Origin: Janibacter alkaliphilus
Lineage (GTDB): Bacteria; Actinomycetota; Actinomycetes; Actinomycetales; Dermatophilaceae
Assembly (NCBI RefSeq): GCF_013408565.1
Contig: NZ_JACBZX010000001.1
Location: 558,001-622,000, forward strand
Length of the DNA stretch: 64,000 nt
Direction: 5' to 3'
Notes under the pieces: generated by a model
Seen by the model: the letters and a program-made list of their open reading frames with translations, nothing else
Database searches by the model: none
What the model was told of the DNA's origin: nothing
Part shown: positions 48,918 to 57,711 of the stretch, in pieces
Position numbering within the stretch: position 1 is the first letter of the stretch
How the letters are laid out: every line of letters starts with the position of its first letter
Position numbers and translations under genes: made by a program

Positions 48918-49846
48918 CAGTCGTCGAGCAGGTCGGAGAAGAGGATCGTCGACAGGTAGCGCTCGCCGAAGCTCGGGATGACCACGACGATCGTCTTGCC
49001 GGCGTTCTCCGGGCGACGGGCCACCTGCTCGGCCGCGGCCAGCGCCGCACCGGAGGAGATGCCCACGAGCAGCCCCTCGTCGGTGGCCGCCTTGCGCGCC
49101 CACTGCACCGAGGTGTCGGCGTCGATGTCGATGACCTCGTCGTAGATCTCCCGGTCCAGGATGTCCGGGACGAAGTTGGCACCCAGCCCCTGGATCTTGT
49201 GCGGCCCCGGGTCGCCGCCGTTGAGGATCGGCGACTCCTTCGGCTCGACAGCGACCATCTGCAGGCCGGGCTTGCGCTCCTTGAGCACCTGGCCGACACC
49301 GGTGATGGTGCCGCCGGTGCCGATGCCGGAGACGACGATGTCGACGGCGCCGTCGGTGTCCGCCCAGATCTCCTCGGCGGTGGTCTTGCGGTGGATCTCC
49401 GGGTTGGCCGCGTTGGCGAACTGCCGGGCGAGGACCGCGCCGCGCTCCTCGGCGACCTCATTGGCCTTCTCCACGGCGCCCTTCATGCCCTTCGCGCCCT
49501 CGGTGAGGATGAGCTCGGCGCCGTAGGCGCGCAGCAGCGCGCGACGCTCCTTGCTCATCGTCTCGGGCATGGTGAGGATGACGTCGTAGCCGCGGGCGGC
49601 ACCGACCATGGCCAGCGCGATGCCGGTGTTGCCGGAGGTCGCCTCGACGATCGCGCCGCCGGGCTTGAGGTCGCCGGAGGCCTCGGCCGCGTCGATGATC
49701 GAGACGCCGATGCGGTCCTTGACCGAGCTGGCCGGGTTGTAGAACTCGAGCTTCGCGGCGACCGTGGCGTCGCTCTCGATGATCCGGTTGATCTTCACCA
49801 GCGGGGTGCGACCGATGAGCTGGGTGACGTCCTCGTAGATGGGCAC
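48917..49846 (-). CDS. cysK: Cysteine synthase A (O-acetylserine sulfhydrylase)
   Basis: A 309-residue PLP enzyme forming cysteine from O-acetylserine and sulfide. The PLP lysine is in [12 protein letters not shown], the substrate loop in [13 protein letters not shown], the phosphate-binding loop in [12 protein letters not shown], and the PLP-N1 serine region in GISSGAAL. I use GTG 49846 ([12 protein letters not shown]) with GGAAGGA upstream; this gives the usual length. First gene of the cysK-cysE pair, divergent from the large Fe-S protein. The upstream region around 49915-49960 has a local drop in GC. Confidence 0.93.
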   Translation of the reverse strand: MPIYEDVTQLIGRTPLVKINRIIESDATVAAKLEFYNPASSVKDRIGVSIIDAAEASGDLKPGGAIVEATSGNTGIALAMVGAARGYDVILTMPETMSKERRALLRAYGAELILTEGAKGMKGAVEKANEVAEERGAVLARQFANAANPEIHRKTTAEEIWADTDGAVDIVVSGIGTGGTITGVGQVLKERKPGLQMVAVEPKESPILNGGDPGPHKIQGLGANFVPDILDREIYDEVIDIDADTSVQWARKAATDEGLLVGISSGAALAAAEQVARRPENAGKTIVVVIPSFGERYLSTILFSDLLDD

Positions 49847-50006
49847 GCGGGTCCTTCCGTCGACAGTTGGTCCGGGGCCGCGGCTGCGGCCTGAGCTCGT
49901 CCGCGGCAACGAACGATCCGTTATGGATATTCCAACATCGAGTTATCTCTCGCGGCAAGATGGTCTCGCCCCACGAGCCGTGCGGCTCGTTGTGGTCACG
50001 GGGTGA

Positions 50007-50056
50007 CATACCCCTCGCCAGGACAGGGGTATGCGTGCGCTTAGCGGATCTACACT
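50007..50056 (+). promoter_or_regulatory. Promoter of the Fe-S reductase gene with upstream inverted repeat
   Basis: CATACCCCT (50007-50015) and AGGGGTATG (50025-50033) are perfect 9-bp arms with a 9-bp spacer. TACACT at 50051-50056 is a -10 hexamer 6 bp before ATG 50063, predicting a leaderless mRNA. The right arm overlaps the -35 position, so a bound regulator could block or activate the promoter. Confidence 0.5.
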
Positions 50057-50062
50057 GCCCCC

Positions 50063-53000
50063 ATGTCCGCCCTCCAGATCCTCTGCATCGTCATCTCCCT
50101 GGGGATCACGATCGTCGGCGTCGGCCTGCTGGTCCGCGCCGTGCGCCACTTCGTGACGACCTTCAAGCTGGGAGCGCCCGACCACACCCGCACCGGGGAG
50201 AAGGGGGCACGGACGGTCACCCTGCTGCGCGAGTTCCTCGGGCACACCCGGATGTCCCGGCTGCCGGTGGTGGCGATCGCGCACTGGTTCACAATGGTCA
50301 GCTTCGGGGTGCTCTTCCTGACCCTGGTGATGGCGTTCGGGCAGGTCTTCGACCCGCACTTCGTGCTGCCGCTGATCGGCCACTTCGTCCTCTACGAGTG
50401 GATCACCGAGCTCTTCGCGGTCACCGGCCTCGCCGGGATCGTCGCGCTCATGGTCATCCGCCAGCGCAGCCACCCGCGCAGCGCCGCCGGCGACGAGGGC
50501 CGCCGCTCGCGCTTCTTCGGGTCCACCTTCTGGCAGGCCTACTACGTCGAGCTGACGATCCTGGGCGTCGCCCTGTGCATCACCCTGCTGCGCGGCCTGG
50601 AGTACGCGCAGTACGCGGTCGAGGGCTCGGACTACGCCAGCGCGCTGCACTTCCCCTTCACCTTCTGGCTGGGCGAGCTCTTCGGCGGGATGTCCGAGGG
50701 CGCCCTGGGGACGGCCATCATCGTCATCGCCACGATCAAGATCGTCATCTCGATGGCCTGGATGATCACCATCTCGCTCACCCCGACGATGGGCGTGGCC
50801 TGGCACCGCTTCCTCGCCTTCTTCAACATCTTCTTCAAGCGGCACGCCGACGGGCGGACCTCGCTCGGGGAGCTGCAGCCGATGATGGTCGGCGGCGAGC
50901 CCTTCTCCATGGAGGTCATGGAGGAGATGGGCGAGAGCGAGGAGGAGGTCAGCCTCGGCGTCGGCAAGGTCGAGGACTTCACCTGGAAGGGCCTGCTCGA
51001 CTTCTCCACCTGCACCGAGTGCGGCCGCTGCCAGAGCCAGTGCCCGGCGTGGAACACCGACAAGCCGCTCTCGCCGAAGCTGCTCATGATGACGCTGCGG
51101 GACCACAGCCAGAGCAAGGCCCCCTTCGTCGCCGCCGCCCGCGAGGCCACCGGCACCATCGAGAACCAGGGCCCGACCCGGCCGCAGACCGCCGAGGGCG
51201 CGACCCACTGGGGCGTCTCGGAGACCACCGTGGCCACCAAGGAGGCCACCGAGGTCGAGACCAGCGACGCCATCGACTGGAGCGGGATGTCGCTCGTCGG
51301 CCAGACCGGCTACGACGTCGAGCAGCCGCTGACCGCCTACAACCCGCACGGCCCGGACGCGGTCATCGACGAGGACGTGCTGTGGTCGTGCACCACCTGC
51401 GGCGCCTGCGTCGAGCAGTGCCCGGTGGACATCGAGCACGTCGACCACATCGTCGACATGCGCCGCTACCAGAACCTCATCGAGTCGGCCTTCCCGAGCG
51501 AGCTCGGCGGCCTCTTCAAGAAGCTGGAGAGCAAGGGCAACCCGTGGGGCATGGGTGCGAAGGCGCGCATGGACTGGGCCAAGGACCTCCCCTTCACCAT
51601 CAAGGTGCTCGGCGAGGACGTGGAGAGCGCCGACGAGGTCGACTACCTCTTCTGGGTCGGCTGCGCCGGCGCCTACGAGGACCGGGCGAAGAAGACCACC
51701 CGGGCGATCGCCGAGCTGCTCGACCACGCCGGCGTCGACTTCGCCGTGCTCGGCAACGGCGAGACCTGCACCGGTGACTCGGCCCGCCGCGCCGGCAACG
51801 AGGTGCTCTTCCAGATGCTCGCCGAGCAGAACGTCGAGACCCTCAACGAGGTCGGCGCGACGAAGATCGTCGTCACCTGCGCGCACTGCTTCAACACCAT
51901 CAAGAACGAGTACCCGCAGCTCGGTGGGCACTACGAGGTGCTGCACCACACGCAGCTGCTCAACCGCCTCGTCCGGGAGAAGAAGATCGTCCCGGTCAAC
52001 CGCCCCGACGGTCCGCGCAAGTCGACCCTCAAGGACGTCGCCTCGACCTCCGGCACGGTCACCTACCACGACCCCTGCTACCTGGGCCGGCACAACAACG
52101 TCTACACCCCGCCGCGCGAGCTCATCGGCGCACTGCCCGGTGTCGAGCTGCGCGAGATGGAGCGCACCAAGGAGAAGTCCTTCTGCTGCGGCGCCGGCGG
52201 CGCCCGGATGTGGATGGAGGAGCAGCTCGGCTCGCGGATCAACCTCAACCGCACCGACGAGGCCATCGCCACCGGCGCGGACCGGATCGCCGTGGGCTGC
52301 CCCTTCTGCCGGGTCATGCTCACCGACGGCCTGACCGCCAAGCAGTCCGAGGGCGCCAGCGAGGACATCGAGGTCGTCGACGTCGCCCAGATGCTGCTCG
52401 CCTCGGTCAAGGAGGCCGAGGTGAAGGAGGAGAAGCCGGCGCCGTCCGGGGAGCCGGCCCCGGCTGCCGCCGCCGCGGCCCCCGCGGCGACCGAGACCGA
52501 GGCGAAGGCGGGGCAGCCCGCCCCGTCGACCGAGGAGCCGTCCACCGCGGCCGACGCCAACGCCGCCCCGTCGTGGGAGGACGACGCGTCGGCCAACGCC
52601 GCTCCGTCGTGGGAGACCGGCGGCGCTGCCGCTGGCGCCGGTGCTGCCGGTGCCGGTGCTGCTGCTGCGTCGACCACGGCCGACGAGAACGCGGCGCCCT
52701 CGTGGGAGAGCGATGCGGGTGCCGCCAACGCGGCCCCCTCGTGGGAGGACGAGTCCCCCGCTCCGGCCGCGACGCAGGCCCAGGGCGACGACGCGGCCAG
52801 CGCCAACGCCGCGCCCTCGTGGGAGAGCGACGCGGGTGCCGCCAACGCGGCCCCCTCGTGGGAGGACGAGTCCCCGGCGCCCGCGGCCAAGGAGGCCCCC
52901 GCCCAGAGCGACGACGCCGCCAGCGCCAACGCCGCCCCCGACTGGGAGACCGACGCGGGTGCCCAGAACGCGGCGCCCTCCTGGGAGGACAACTCCCCCA

Positions 53001-53788
53001 CCCCCGCGGCGACGGAGGCCCCGGTCCCAAGCAGCGACGCCGCCAGCGCCAACGCCGCCCCCGACTGGGAGACCGACACCGCAGCCCAGAACGCGGCTCC
53101 GGACTGGGAGAGCGGCAGTCCGGCTCCCGCCGCACCGGCGGACGAGCCGAGCAGCGAGGCGTCGGCACCGTCGGAGCCCGCGCCGGAGCAGCCTGCCCCG
53201 GCGGCCGCCGCCGACGACAGCGTGGCTGCGCAGAACGCCGCTCCCTCGTGGGAGACCGGGGCGCCCGCTGCCCCGGCGGCCGCTGCCGAGGACGCGGAGC
53301 CGGAGGCGTCGAGCGACGAGACGGCTCAGGCTGATGAGCCCGCAGCTGCCGCGTCGGCCGACAGCGACGATGACGACAGCGAGGTGGCCTCCGAGGAGCC
53401 CGCACCGCAGCCGTCGGCGGCGTCTGACGACCTCGCCGCGCAGAACGCTGCTCCCTCCTGGGAGACCGGCGGCCCCGCGGCTGCTGCACCGGCCCCCGAG
53501 GCCACTCCCGCCGAGGAGGCTCCCGCCGAGCCGGAGCCTGCCGCTGCGGAGTCGGAGACCGTCGAGGCGGAGCCTGCCGAGCCGCAGGGCGGGGCCGCGA
53601 CGGACACCGACGCTGAGACGCCGACCGATGAGCCTGCAGCGGAGGCTGAGTCGGAGGAGACGGAGAAGCCCGCCACGCCCGAGACCGCCTCGACCCAGCC
53701 CGAGCGGCCGAGCACCTCTCACCCGGCCCCGGAGGGCGTCGACATCGACGACCTGGCGAACAAGAACGCCGCGCCCGACTGGGAGTGA
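50063..53788 (+). CDS. Large membrane Fe-S oxidoreductase (heterodisulfide-reductase-like) with repetitive C-terminal tail
   Basis: 1241 residues. The N-terminal 260 hold about five or six membrane helices (NarI/HdrE-like). Two [4Fe-4S] motifs follow: CTECGRCQSQCP from Cys317 and CTTCGACVEQCP from Cys443. Two CCG domains come next (WVGCAGAYEDR with VTCAHCFNTIKNEYP, then YHDPCYLGRHNNVY with FCCGAGGARMW), as in HdrB/GlpC proteins. The core (to about 785) resembles mycobacterial Rv0338c-type iron-sulfur reductases, which link membrane quinones to unknown thiol or disulfide chemistry. The last 455 residues are an Ala/Pro/Glu/Asp-rich tail with 13 copies of NAAP[SD]WE, the first at 833 and the last at the very C-terminus. 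It is divergent from cysK. Confidence 0.85.
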   Translation: MSALQILCIVISLGITIVGVGLLVRAVRHFVTTFKLGAPDHTRTGEKGARTVTLLREFLGHTRMSRLPVVAIAHWFTMVSFGVLFLTLVMAFGQVFDPHFVLPLIGHFVLYEWITELFAVTGLAGIVALMVIRQRSHPRSAAGDEGRRSRFFGSTFWQAYYVELTILGVALCITLLRGLEYAQYAVEGSDYASALHFPFTFWLGELFGGMSEGALGTAIIVIATIKIVISMAWMITISLTPTMGVAWHRFLAFFNIFFKRHADGRTSLGELQPMMVGGEPFSMEVMEEMGESEEEVSLGVGKVEDFTWKGLLDFSTCTECGRCQSQCPAWNTDKPLSPKLLMMTLRDHSQSKAPFVAAAREATGTIENQGPTRPQTAEGATHWGVSETTVATKEATEVETSDAIDWSGMSLVGQTGYDVEQPLTAYNPHGPDAVIDEDVLWSCTTCGACVEQCPVDIEHVDHIVDMRRYQNLIESAFPSELGGLFKKLESKGNPWGMGAKARMDWAKDLPFTIKVLGEDVESADEVDYLFWVGCAGAYEDRAKKTTRAIAELLDHAGVDFAVLGNGETCTGDSARRAGNEVLFQMLAEQNVETLNEVGATKIVVTCAHCFNTIKNEYPQLGGHYEVLHHTQLLNRLVREKKIVPVNRPDGPRKSTLKDVASTSGTVTYHDPCYLGRHNNVYTPPRELIGALPGVELREMERTKEKSFCCGAGGARMWMEEQLGSRINLNRTDEAIATGADRIAVGCPFCRVMLTDGLTAKQSEGASEDIEVVDVAQMLLASVKEAEVKEEKPAPSGEPAPAAAAAAPAATETEAKAGQPAPSTEEPSTAADANAAPSWEDDASANAAPSWETGGAAAGAGAAGAGAAAASTTADENAAPSWESDAGAANAAPSWEDESPAPAATQAQGDDAASANAAPSWESDAGAANAAPSWEDESPAPAAKEAPAQSDDAASANAAPDWETDAGAQNAAPSWEDNSPTPAATEAPVPSSDAASANAAPDWETDTAAQNAAPDWESGSPAPAAPADEPSSEASAPSEPAPEQPAPAAAADDSVAAQNAAPSWETGAPAAPAAAAEDAEPEASSDETAQADEPAAAASADSDDDDSEVASEEPAPQPSAASDDLAAQNAAPSWETGGPAAAAPAPEATPAEEAPAEPEPAAAESETVEAEPAEPQGGAATDTDAETPTDEPAAEAESEETEKPATPETASTQPERPSTSHPAPEGVDIDDLANKNAAPDWE

Positions 53789-53796
53789 CGCACCGC

Positions 53797-53834
53797 TGAC
53801 GAGGGCCCGTACCTGATGGTGCGGGCCCTCGTCA
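53797..53834 (+). terminator. Terminator of the Fe-S reductase gene
   Basis: 13-bp perfect arms TGACGAGGGCCCG and CGGGCCCTCGTCA with a 12-nt loop, 9 bp after the stop. The following 53835-54087 holds a 12-bp palindrome CCCCCTAGGGGG (54001-54012) and the dispersed repeat copy 2, but no gene. Confidence 0.8.
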
Positions 53835-54037
53835 TGTGCCGATCGTGGTCGGCTGTGCTGCACCTCTCGGCCGCAAGGCCTCAAGATCCGCCATTCCTCG
53901 CTCCCGCTGCGGCGTGATGCCAGGACATGCAGCGCAGGGAACCACCTGGTCGCCCTGCCCGGTCAACCCTCGGGGTGACGGATGCCCCCCTTCCCCCCAA
54001 CCCCCTAGGGGGCTGGGTCCGCTCACGTTGCAAGTTG

Positions 54038-54065
54038 AGCGGCTGGGACGAAGGTGAGCGTCTGT
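54038..54065. repeat. Dispersed repeat, copy 2
   Basis: Identical over 28 bp to 29016-29043. Here the left flank CCGCTCA (54019-54025) pairs with TGAGCGG (54036-54042) around CGTTGCAAGT, so the element can form a hairpin overlapping the repeat. Located between convergent genes. Confidence 0.8.
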
Positions 54066-54087
54066 CGCGTTCGCCGGTGGTCGCCGG

Positions 54088-55107
54088 TCAGCCGAGGTAG
54101 CGGGCCACCTCGTCGGGGGTGACGTCCTCGACGCGAGCGTGCCGCCAGCTCGGTGAACGGTCCTTGTCGACGAGCTGGGCACGGACGCCTTCGCCGAAGT
54201 CGGAGTCGGCGAGCATCGCGGCCGCGATCCGGGCGTCGGTGTCGAGCACCTCGCGCAGCGAGCCCGCCCCGCCGGCCTGGCGCAGCGCGGCCAGCGTGAT
54301 CGCCACGGACAGCGGCGACTTCGCCCGGATCGTCTCGGCCGCAGCCCTCGCCTCGGGGACGTCCGAGTCCTCCAGCCTCTGCAGGATCGCGCCCGGGTCG
54401 TCACCGGCGTAGCCGGCGTCGATCCAGGCGCGCTGCCCCGCCAGTGGCGACGCGGGCGACCGCTCCCCCGCCTCCGGCAGCGTCCCCGACGCGCTCGCCT
54501 GCTCCAGCAGCGCGGGCACGTCCTCGGCGGGCACGAGCACGTCCGCCAGGCCGAGGGCGATCGCATCGGCGCCGTCGACCGTGACCCCGGTCAGCGCCAC
54601 GTGCGTCCCCAGCTCGCCCGGAGACTGAGCCAGCCGATAGGTCGCGCCGACGTCCGGGAAGAAGCCGATCGTCGTCTCCGGCATCGCCAGCGCCGTGCGC
54701 TCGGTGACGACGCGCAGGTCGGCGTTCATGCCCAGCCCCACACCACCACCCATGGTGATGCCGTCCATCACCGCGATGACCGGCCGCGGGTACTCCGCGA
54801 GCAACGCGTCCAGCGCGTACTCCTCGCCGAAGAAGCGCGCTCCGTCCAGGCCCTCGAGGTGCGCCTGTCGCACCGCGCGCACATCCCCGCCGGCGCAGAA
54901 GCCCCGATCCCCCGCGCCCTCCAGCGAGACCACGGCCACGGCATCGTCCTGCGCCCAGGCCTCGAGCTGGGCCTGCATGCCGGCGATCATCGCGCGGCTG
55001 AGCGAGTTCAGCGCCCTCGGCCGGTTGAGCAGCACCCGGCCCAGCGCCCCCTCCTGCGCGAAGAGCACCTCGTCGCTGCCGCCCGGTCCTGGTTCGAAGG
55101 TCGTCAT
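54088..55107 (-). CDS. Enoyl-CoA hydratase/isomerase-family protein, HIBCH-like paralogue
   Basis: 339 residues, clearly related to the hydrolase at 2758-3879: GFCAGGDVRAVRQAHLEG, FFGEEYALDALLAEYPRPVIAVMDG and AMPETTIGFFPDVGATYRL line up with it, as does the C-terminal half (KSPLSVAITLAAL, EGVRAQLVDKDRSPSW). The catalytic Glu/Asp positions appear kept. Standing alone, it may be a second 3-hydroxyisobutyryl-CoA hydrolase or act on a different branched acyl-CoA. ATG 55107 (MTTFEPG) is chosen over upstream codons that lack family similarity. Confidence 0.8.
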   Translation of the reverse strand: MTTFEPGPGGSDEVLFAQEGALGRVLLNRPRALNSLSRAMIAGMQAQLEAWAQDDAVAVVSLEGAGDRGFCAGGDVRAVRQAHLEGLDGARFFGEEYALDALLAEYPRPVIAVMDGITMGGGVGLGMNADLRVVTERTALAMPETTIGFFPDVGATYRLAQSPGELGTHVALTGVTVDGADAIALGLADVLVPAEDVPALLEQASASGTLPEAGERSPASPLAGQRAWIDAGYAGDDPGAILQRLEDSDVPEARAAAETIRAKSPLSVAITLAALRQAGGAGSLREVLDTDARIAAAMLADSDFGEGVRAQLVDKDRSPSWRHARVEDVTPDEVARYLG

Positions 55108-55205
55108 ACCGCCACCCTGCCACGGCCCCTGTGCCCACCCCCTACGCCCACACCTCACCGGACGAGCCGGTCGGCCCGCGCGGCGGCTGGCACACTGACC
55201 GTGCC

Positions 55206-56201
55206 ATGGCGACCACCTCCCGACCCCGCGCCTGGGTGCGGTGGTCCCACCGGCTGACGCTCCTGCTGCTCCTCGGCTGCCTGCTGGCGATCACGCCGAT
55301 GTACCTCGCTGGCGGACGCACCAGCCTCGGGGTCGTCGTCGCCGCGGCGGTCCCGGCGATCCTGCTGGGGGCGCTCGCCGCGGCCTTGGTCAGCATCCGG
55401 CACCGCACCTGGTTGCGGCTCGTGCTGCTGCTCGCCCTGCTGTCCACGCAGTGGCCGCTGGCCGACTACGCCGTCGCCGACCCCGGCGCCGACCGGGCGA
55501 GCACGCCCACCAGCCCCCAGCTGCGGGTCGCCGCGCTCAACACCCTGTGGGGCGGCCCCGACCTGGACGAGCTGGCCGCGCTCGCCGCCGACCACGACGT
55601 GCTCGCGCTGCAGGAGATGCCTCCGGTGCTCGTCGAGCCGCTGACCGAGCGGCTCGGCGACGGCTGGCAGCTCGCCGCCCGGGATCACGACGACTACATC
55701 GACGCCGACGCCGCGGTGTGGGTGCGAGACACCTGGCAGGTGGCCGACGCCCAGCCCGTGCCGGACGCCTCGCCCGCCGCCACCGCGCTGACCCTGACCC
55801 GCGACGACGCCACCGTCCGGCTCGTCGGGACCCGCCTGCAGAACCCCGCCTTCGGTGCCGCCGACCGCTGGGGCGAGGGCCTGGACGCGCTGGCCGCCAC
55901 GGCGAGCACCTCGCCCGACCCGGTGGTGATCCTCGGCGACCTCAACGCCCCACCCAGCGCGGTCGCCTTCCGCCGGTTCCTCGACGACGCCGGGCTGGCC
56001 GACTGCCCGGCCCAGCTGGGCAGCGGCTTCCCGGGCACCTGGGGGCTGGGTCGTGGCCCGGACGTCGCCCCGGTCCCCATCGACCACGTCCTCGTCGGCG
56101 GGCCGGCCGGCACCCGGGCGAGGTGCACCGCCTTCGCTCCGCGGGCGGTCGAGGGCACCGACCACCGGGCGGTCACCGCCACGGTGACCGTCCCGCGCTG
56201 A
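55206..56201 (+). CDS. Membrane-anchored endonuclease/exonuclease/phosphatase-family protein
   Basis: A 331-residue protein. Three hydrophobic helices in residues about 15-100 (LTLLLLLGCLLAITPMYLAGG, VVVAAAVPAILLGALAAALV, LVLLLALLSTQWPLADY) precede an extracellular EEP domain from about 105: RVAALNTLWGGPDLDELAALAADHDVLALQEMP (metal Asn and Glu), VVILGDLNAPPSAVAFRRF (GDLN motif) and GTDHRAVTAT (His). Actinobacterial relatives are annotated as membrane EEP proteins of unknown substrate, perhaps phosphodiesters outside the cell. Convergent with the amidase, 6 bp between stops. Confidence 0.8.
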   Translation: MATTSRPRAWVRWSHRLTLLLLLGCLLAITPMYLAGGRTSLGVVVAAAVPAILLGALAAALVSIRHRTWLRLVLLLALLSTQWPLADYAVADPGADRASTPTSPQLRVAALNTLWGGPDLDELAALAADHDVLALQEMPPVLVEPLTERLGDGWQLAARDHDDYIDADAAVWVRDTWQVADAQPVPDASPAATALTLTRDDATVRLVGTRLQNPAFGAADRWGEGLDALAATASTSPDPVVILGDLNAPPSAVAFRRFLDDAGLADCPAQLGSGFPGTWGLGRGPDVAPVPIDHVLVGGPAGTRARCTAFAPRAVEGTDHRAVTATVTVPR

Positions 56202-56207
56202 GGTCGC

Positions 56208-57644
56208 TCAGTCCTGGATCCGGGCGAAGGGGGCGGCAGCCTCCAGCTCGAGCGCGAGCTCCAGCAGCACCCGCTCCTGGCCGCGCCGGGCGGAGAGCAT
56301 GACCCCGATCGGGCGTCCTTCCGCGGTCTGCCCCAGCGGCAGCGAGATCGCCGGCGCGCCGGCCGCGTTGTGCAGCGGGGTGAAGCCGACGTAGCTGCCC
56401 AGCCGGGAGAAGTGCTCGGCGAAGGGCAGGTCGCCAGCGAGGTGGCCGATCGGCGGGGTGGTGTGCGTCAGCACCGGGGTGAGCACGACATCGACGTCGC
56501 CGAAGCGCCGCTCGTACCCGGCGCCGACCGCGGCCAGCCGGGCCAGCACCAGCGGCATCTTGGGCAGCCGGCGACGCATCCGCCCGGAGAGGCCCAGGGT
56601 CAGCGGGTCGAGCGCCGCCGGGTCGAAGTCGTCGCCGAACATCTTCCGCCCGCCGCGGTGGATCGCGAAGGCGAGGAAGGACCAGTAGTCCTCGAAGTCG
56701 TCGCGGAAGAAGCCGGGAACGGCCGGCTCGTAGCCCTCGACGTCGTGCCCGAGACCGCCCAGCAGGTCCACCGTGCGATCGACCGCGGCCCGGGTCTCGG
56801 CGTCGGTCGGCGGCGCCACCGGCGAGTCGTGAGTCACGCCGACCCGCAGCCGCCGGGCGCCGGGACCCTCGACGAGACCGATCGGCGCCAGCCGCGGGTT
56901 GCGGTAGCTGCGCTCCAGCCCGGCGAAGGCCCGGGCGACGTCACGCACCGACCGGGCGAGGACACCGTCGCTGACGACGTTGATCGGCGCCGAGGAGTGC
57001 GGGTCGCCGAGCACCCTCCCCCGGCTCGCCTTGAGCCCGACGAGACCGCACGCGGCGGCCGGGATGCGGATGGATCCGCCGCCGTCGTTGCCGTGGGCGA
57101 TCGGGACGGCGCCGGCGGCGACGAGCGCGGCCGACCCGCCGGAGCTGCCCCCGGAGGAGTAGCCGGTGTGCCACGGGTTGCGGGTGACCCGGCCGTCCGG
57201 GTACTCGGTGGTCGCGGTCCAGCCGAAGGGCGGGCAGGTGCTGCGGGCGAAGGGCACCACCCCGAGGTCGAGCAGCTGGCGGACGAAGCCGCCGTGGCGG
57301 CTCTCCGGGCGGTGCGGCACCGCGGCCGAGCCCATCGTCGTCGCCTGGCCGGCGACGGTGACGTTCTCCTTGATCACCGTCGGTACCCCGGCGAAGGGGG
57401 CGGCGCTGGCCGCCGCACGGTCGATCAGCGACCGCGCCGTCTCGACCTGCATCTCGGAGACCGCGCCGAGCTCGGCGACCCGCTCGGTGCGCGCGAGGGC
57501 CGCCTCGAGCACCTCGCCCGGGCTGACCTCGCCAGCACGCAGCCGCTGCGCGACACCGGTGGCGTCGAGGTCGCCGAGGGCGTCGTCGGTGACGGCGTGC
57601 ACACGGTGTCCGGTGGGGGCCTCATCCAGGGCGGCGTCGCTCAT
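56208..57644 (-). CDS. Amidase-signature-family amidohydrolase
   Basis: A 478-residue cytoplasmic amidase. The Ser-cisSer-Lys triad can be placed: Lys92 (PTVIKENVTVAG), Ser167 in YSSGGSSGGSAAL, nucleophile Ser191 in GNDGGGSIRIPAAACGLVGLK. The C-terminal part (HNAAGAPAISLPLGQ, GRPIGVMLSARRG) is also typical. It is not gatA-like in context (no gatC/gatB nearby), so a catabolic amidase is likelier. Start at ATG 57644 rather than the GTG 9 bp upstream. Confidence 0.87.
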   Translation of the reverse strand: MSDAALDEAPTGHRVHAVTDDALGDLDATGVAQRLRAGEVSPGEVLEAALARTERVAELGAVSEMQVETARSLIDRAAASAAPFAGVPTVIKENVTVAGQATTMGSAAVPHRPESRHGGFVRQLLDLGVVPFARSTCPPFGWTATTEYPDGRVTRNPWHTGYSSGGSSGGSAALVAAGAVPIAHGNDGGGSIRIPAAACGLVGLKASRGRVLGDPHSSAPINVVSDGVLARSVRDVARAFAGLERSYRNPRLAPIGLVEGPGARRLRVGVTHDSPVAPPTDAETRAAVDRTVDLLGGLGHDVEGYEPAVPGFFRDDFEDYWSFLAFAIHRGGRKMFGDDFDPAALDPLTLGLSGRMRRRLPKMPLVLARLAAVGAGYERRFGDVDVVLTPVLTHTTPPIGHLAGDLPFAEHFSRLGSYVGFTPLHNAAGAPAISLPLGQTAEGRPIGVMLSARRGQERVLLELALELEAAAPFARIQD

Positions 57645-57711
57645 GGCTCGCACGCTACCTGTCGGTAGCCGCCGCCTGCGGCGATCCGCGCGAGACCGAC
57701 CGACAGCGATC

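Noticed and set aside
49943..53884. A 1313-codon open frame on the minus strand across the Fe-S reductase gene
   Set aside because: It is the antisense of a high-GC gene; the translation is a run of Arg/Gly/Leu/Val without motifs. The plus strand has clear Fe-S and CCG motifs.
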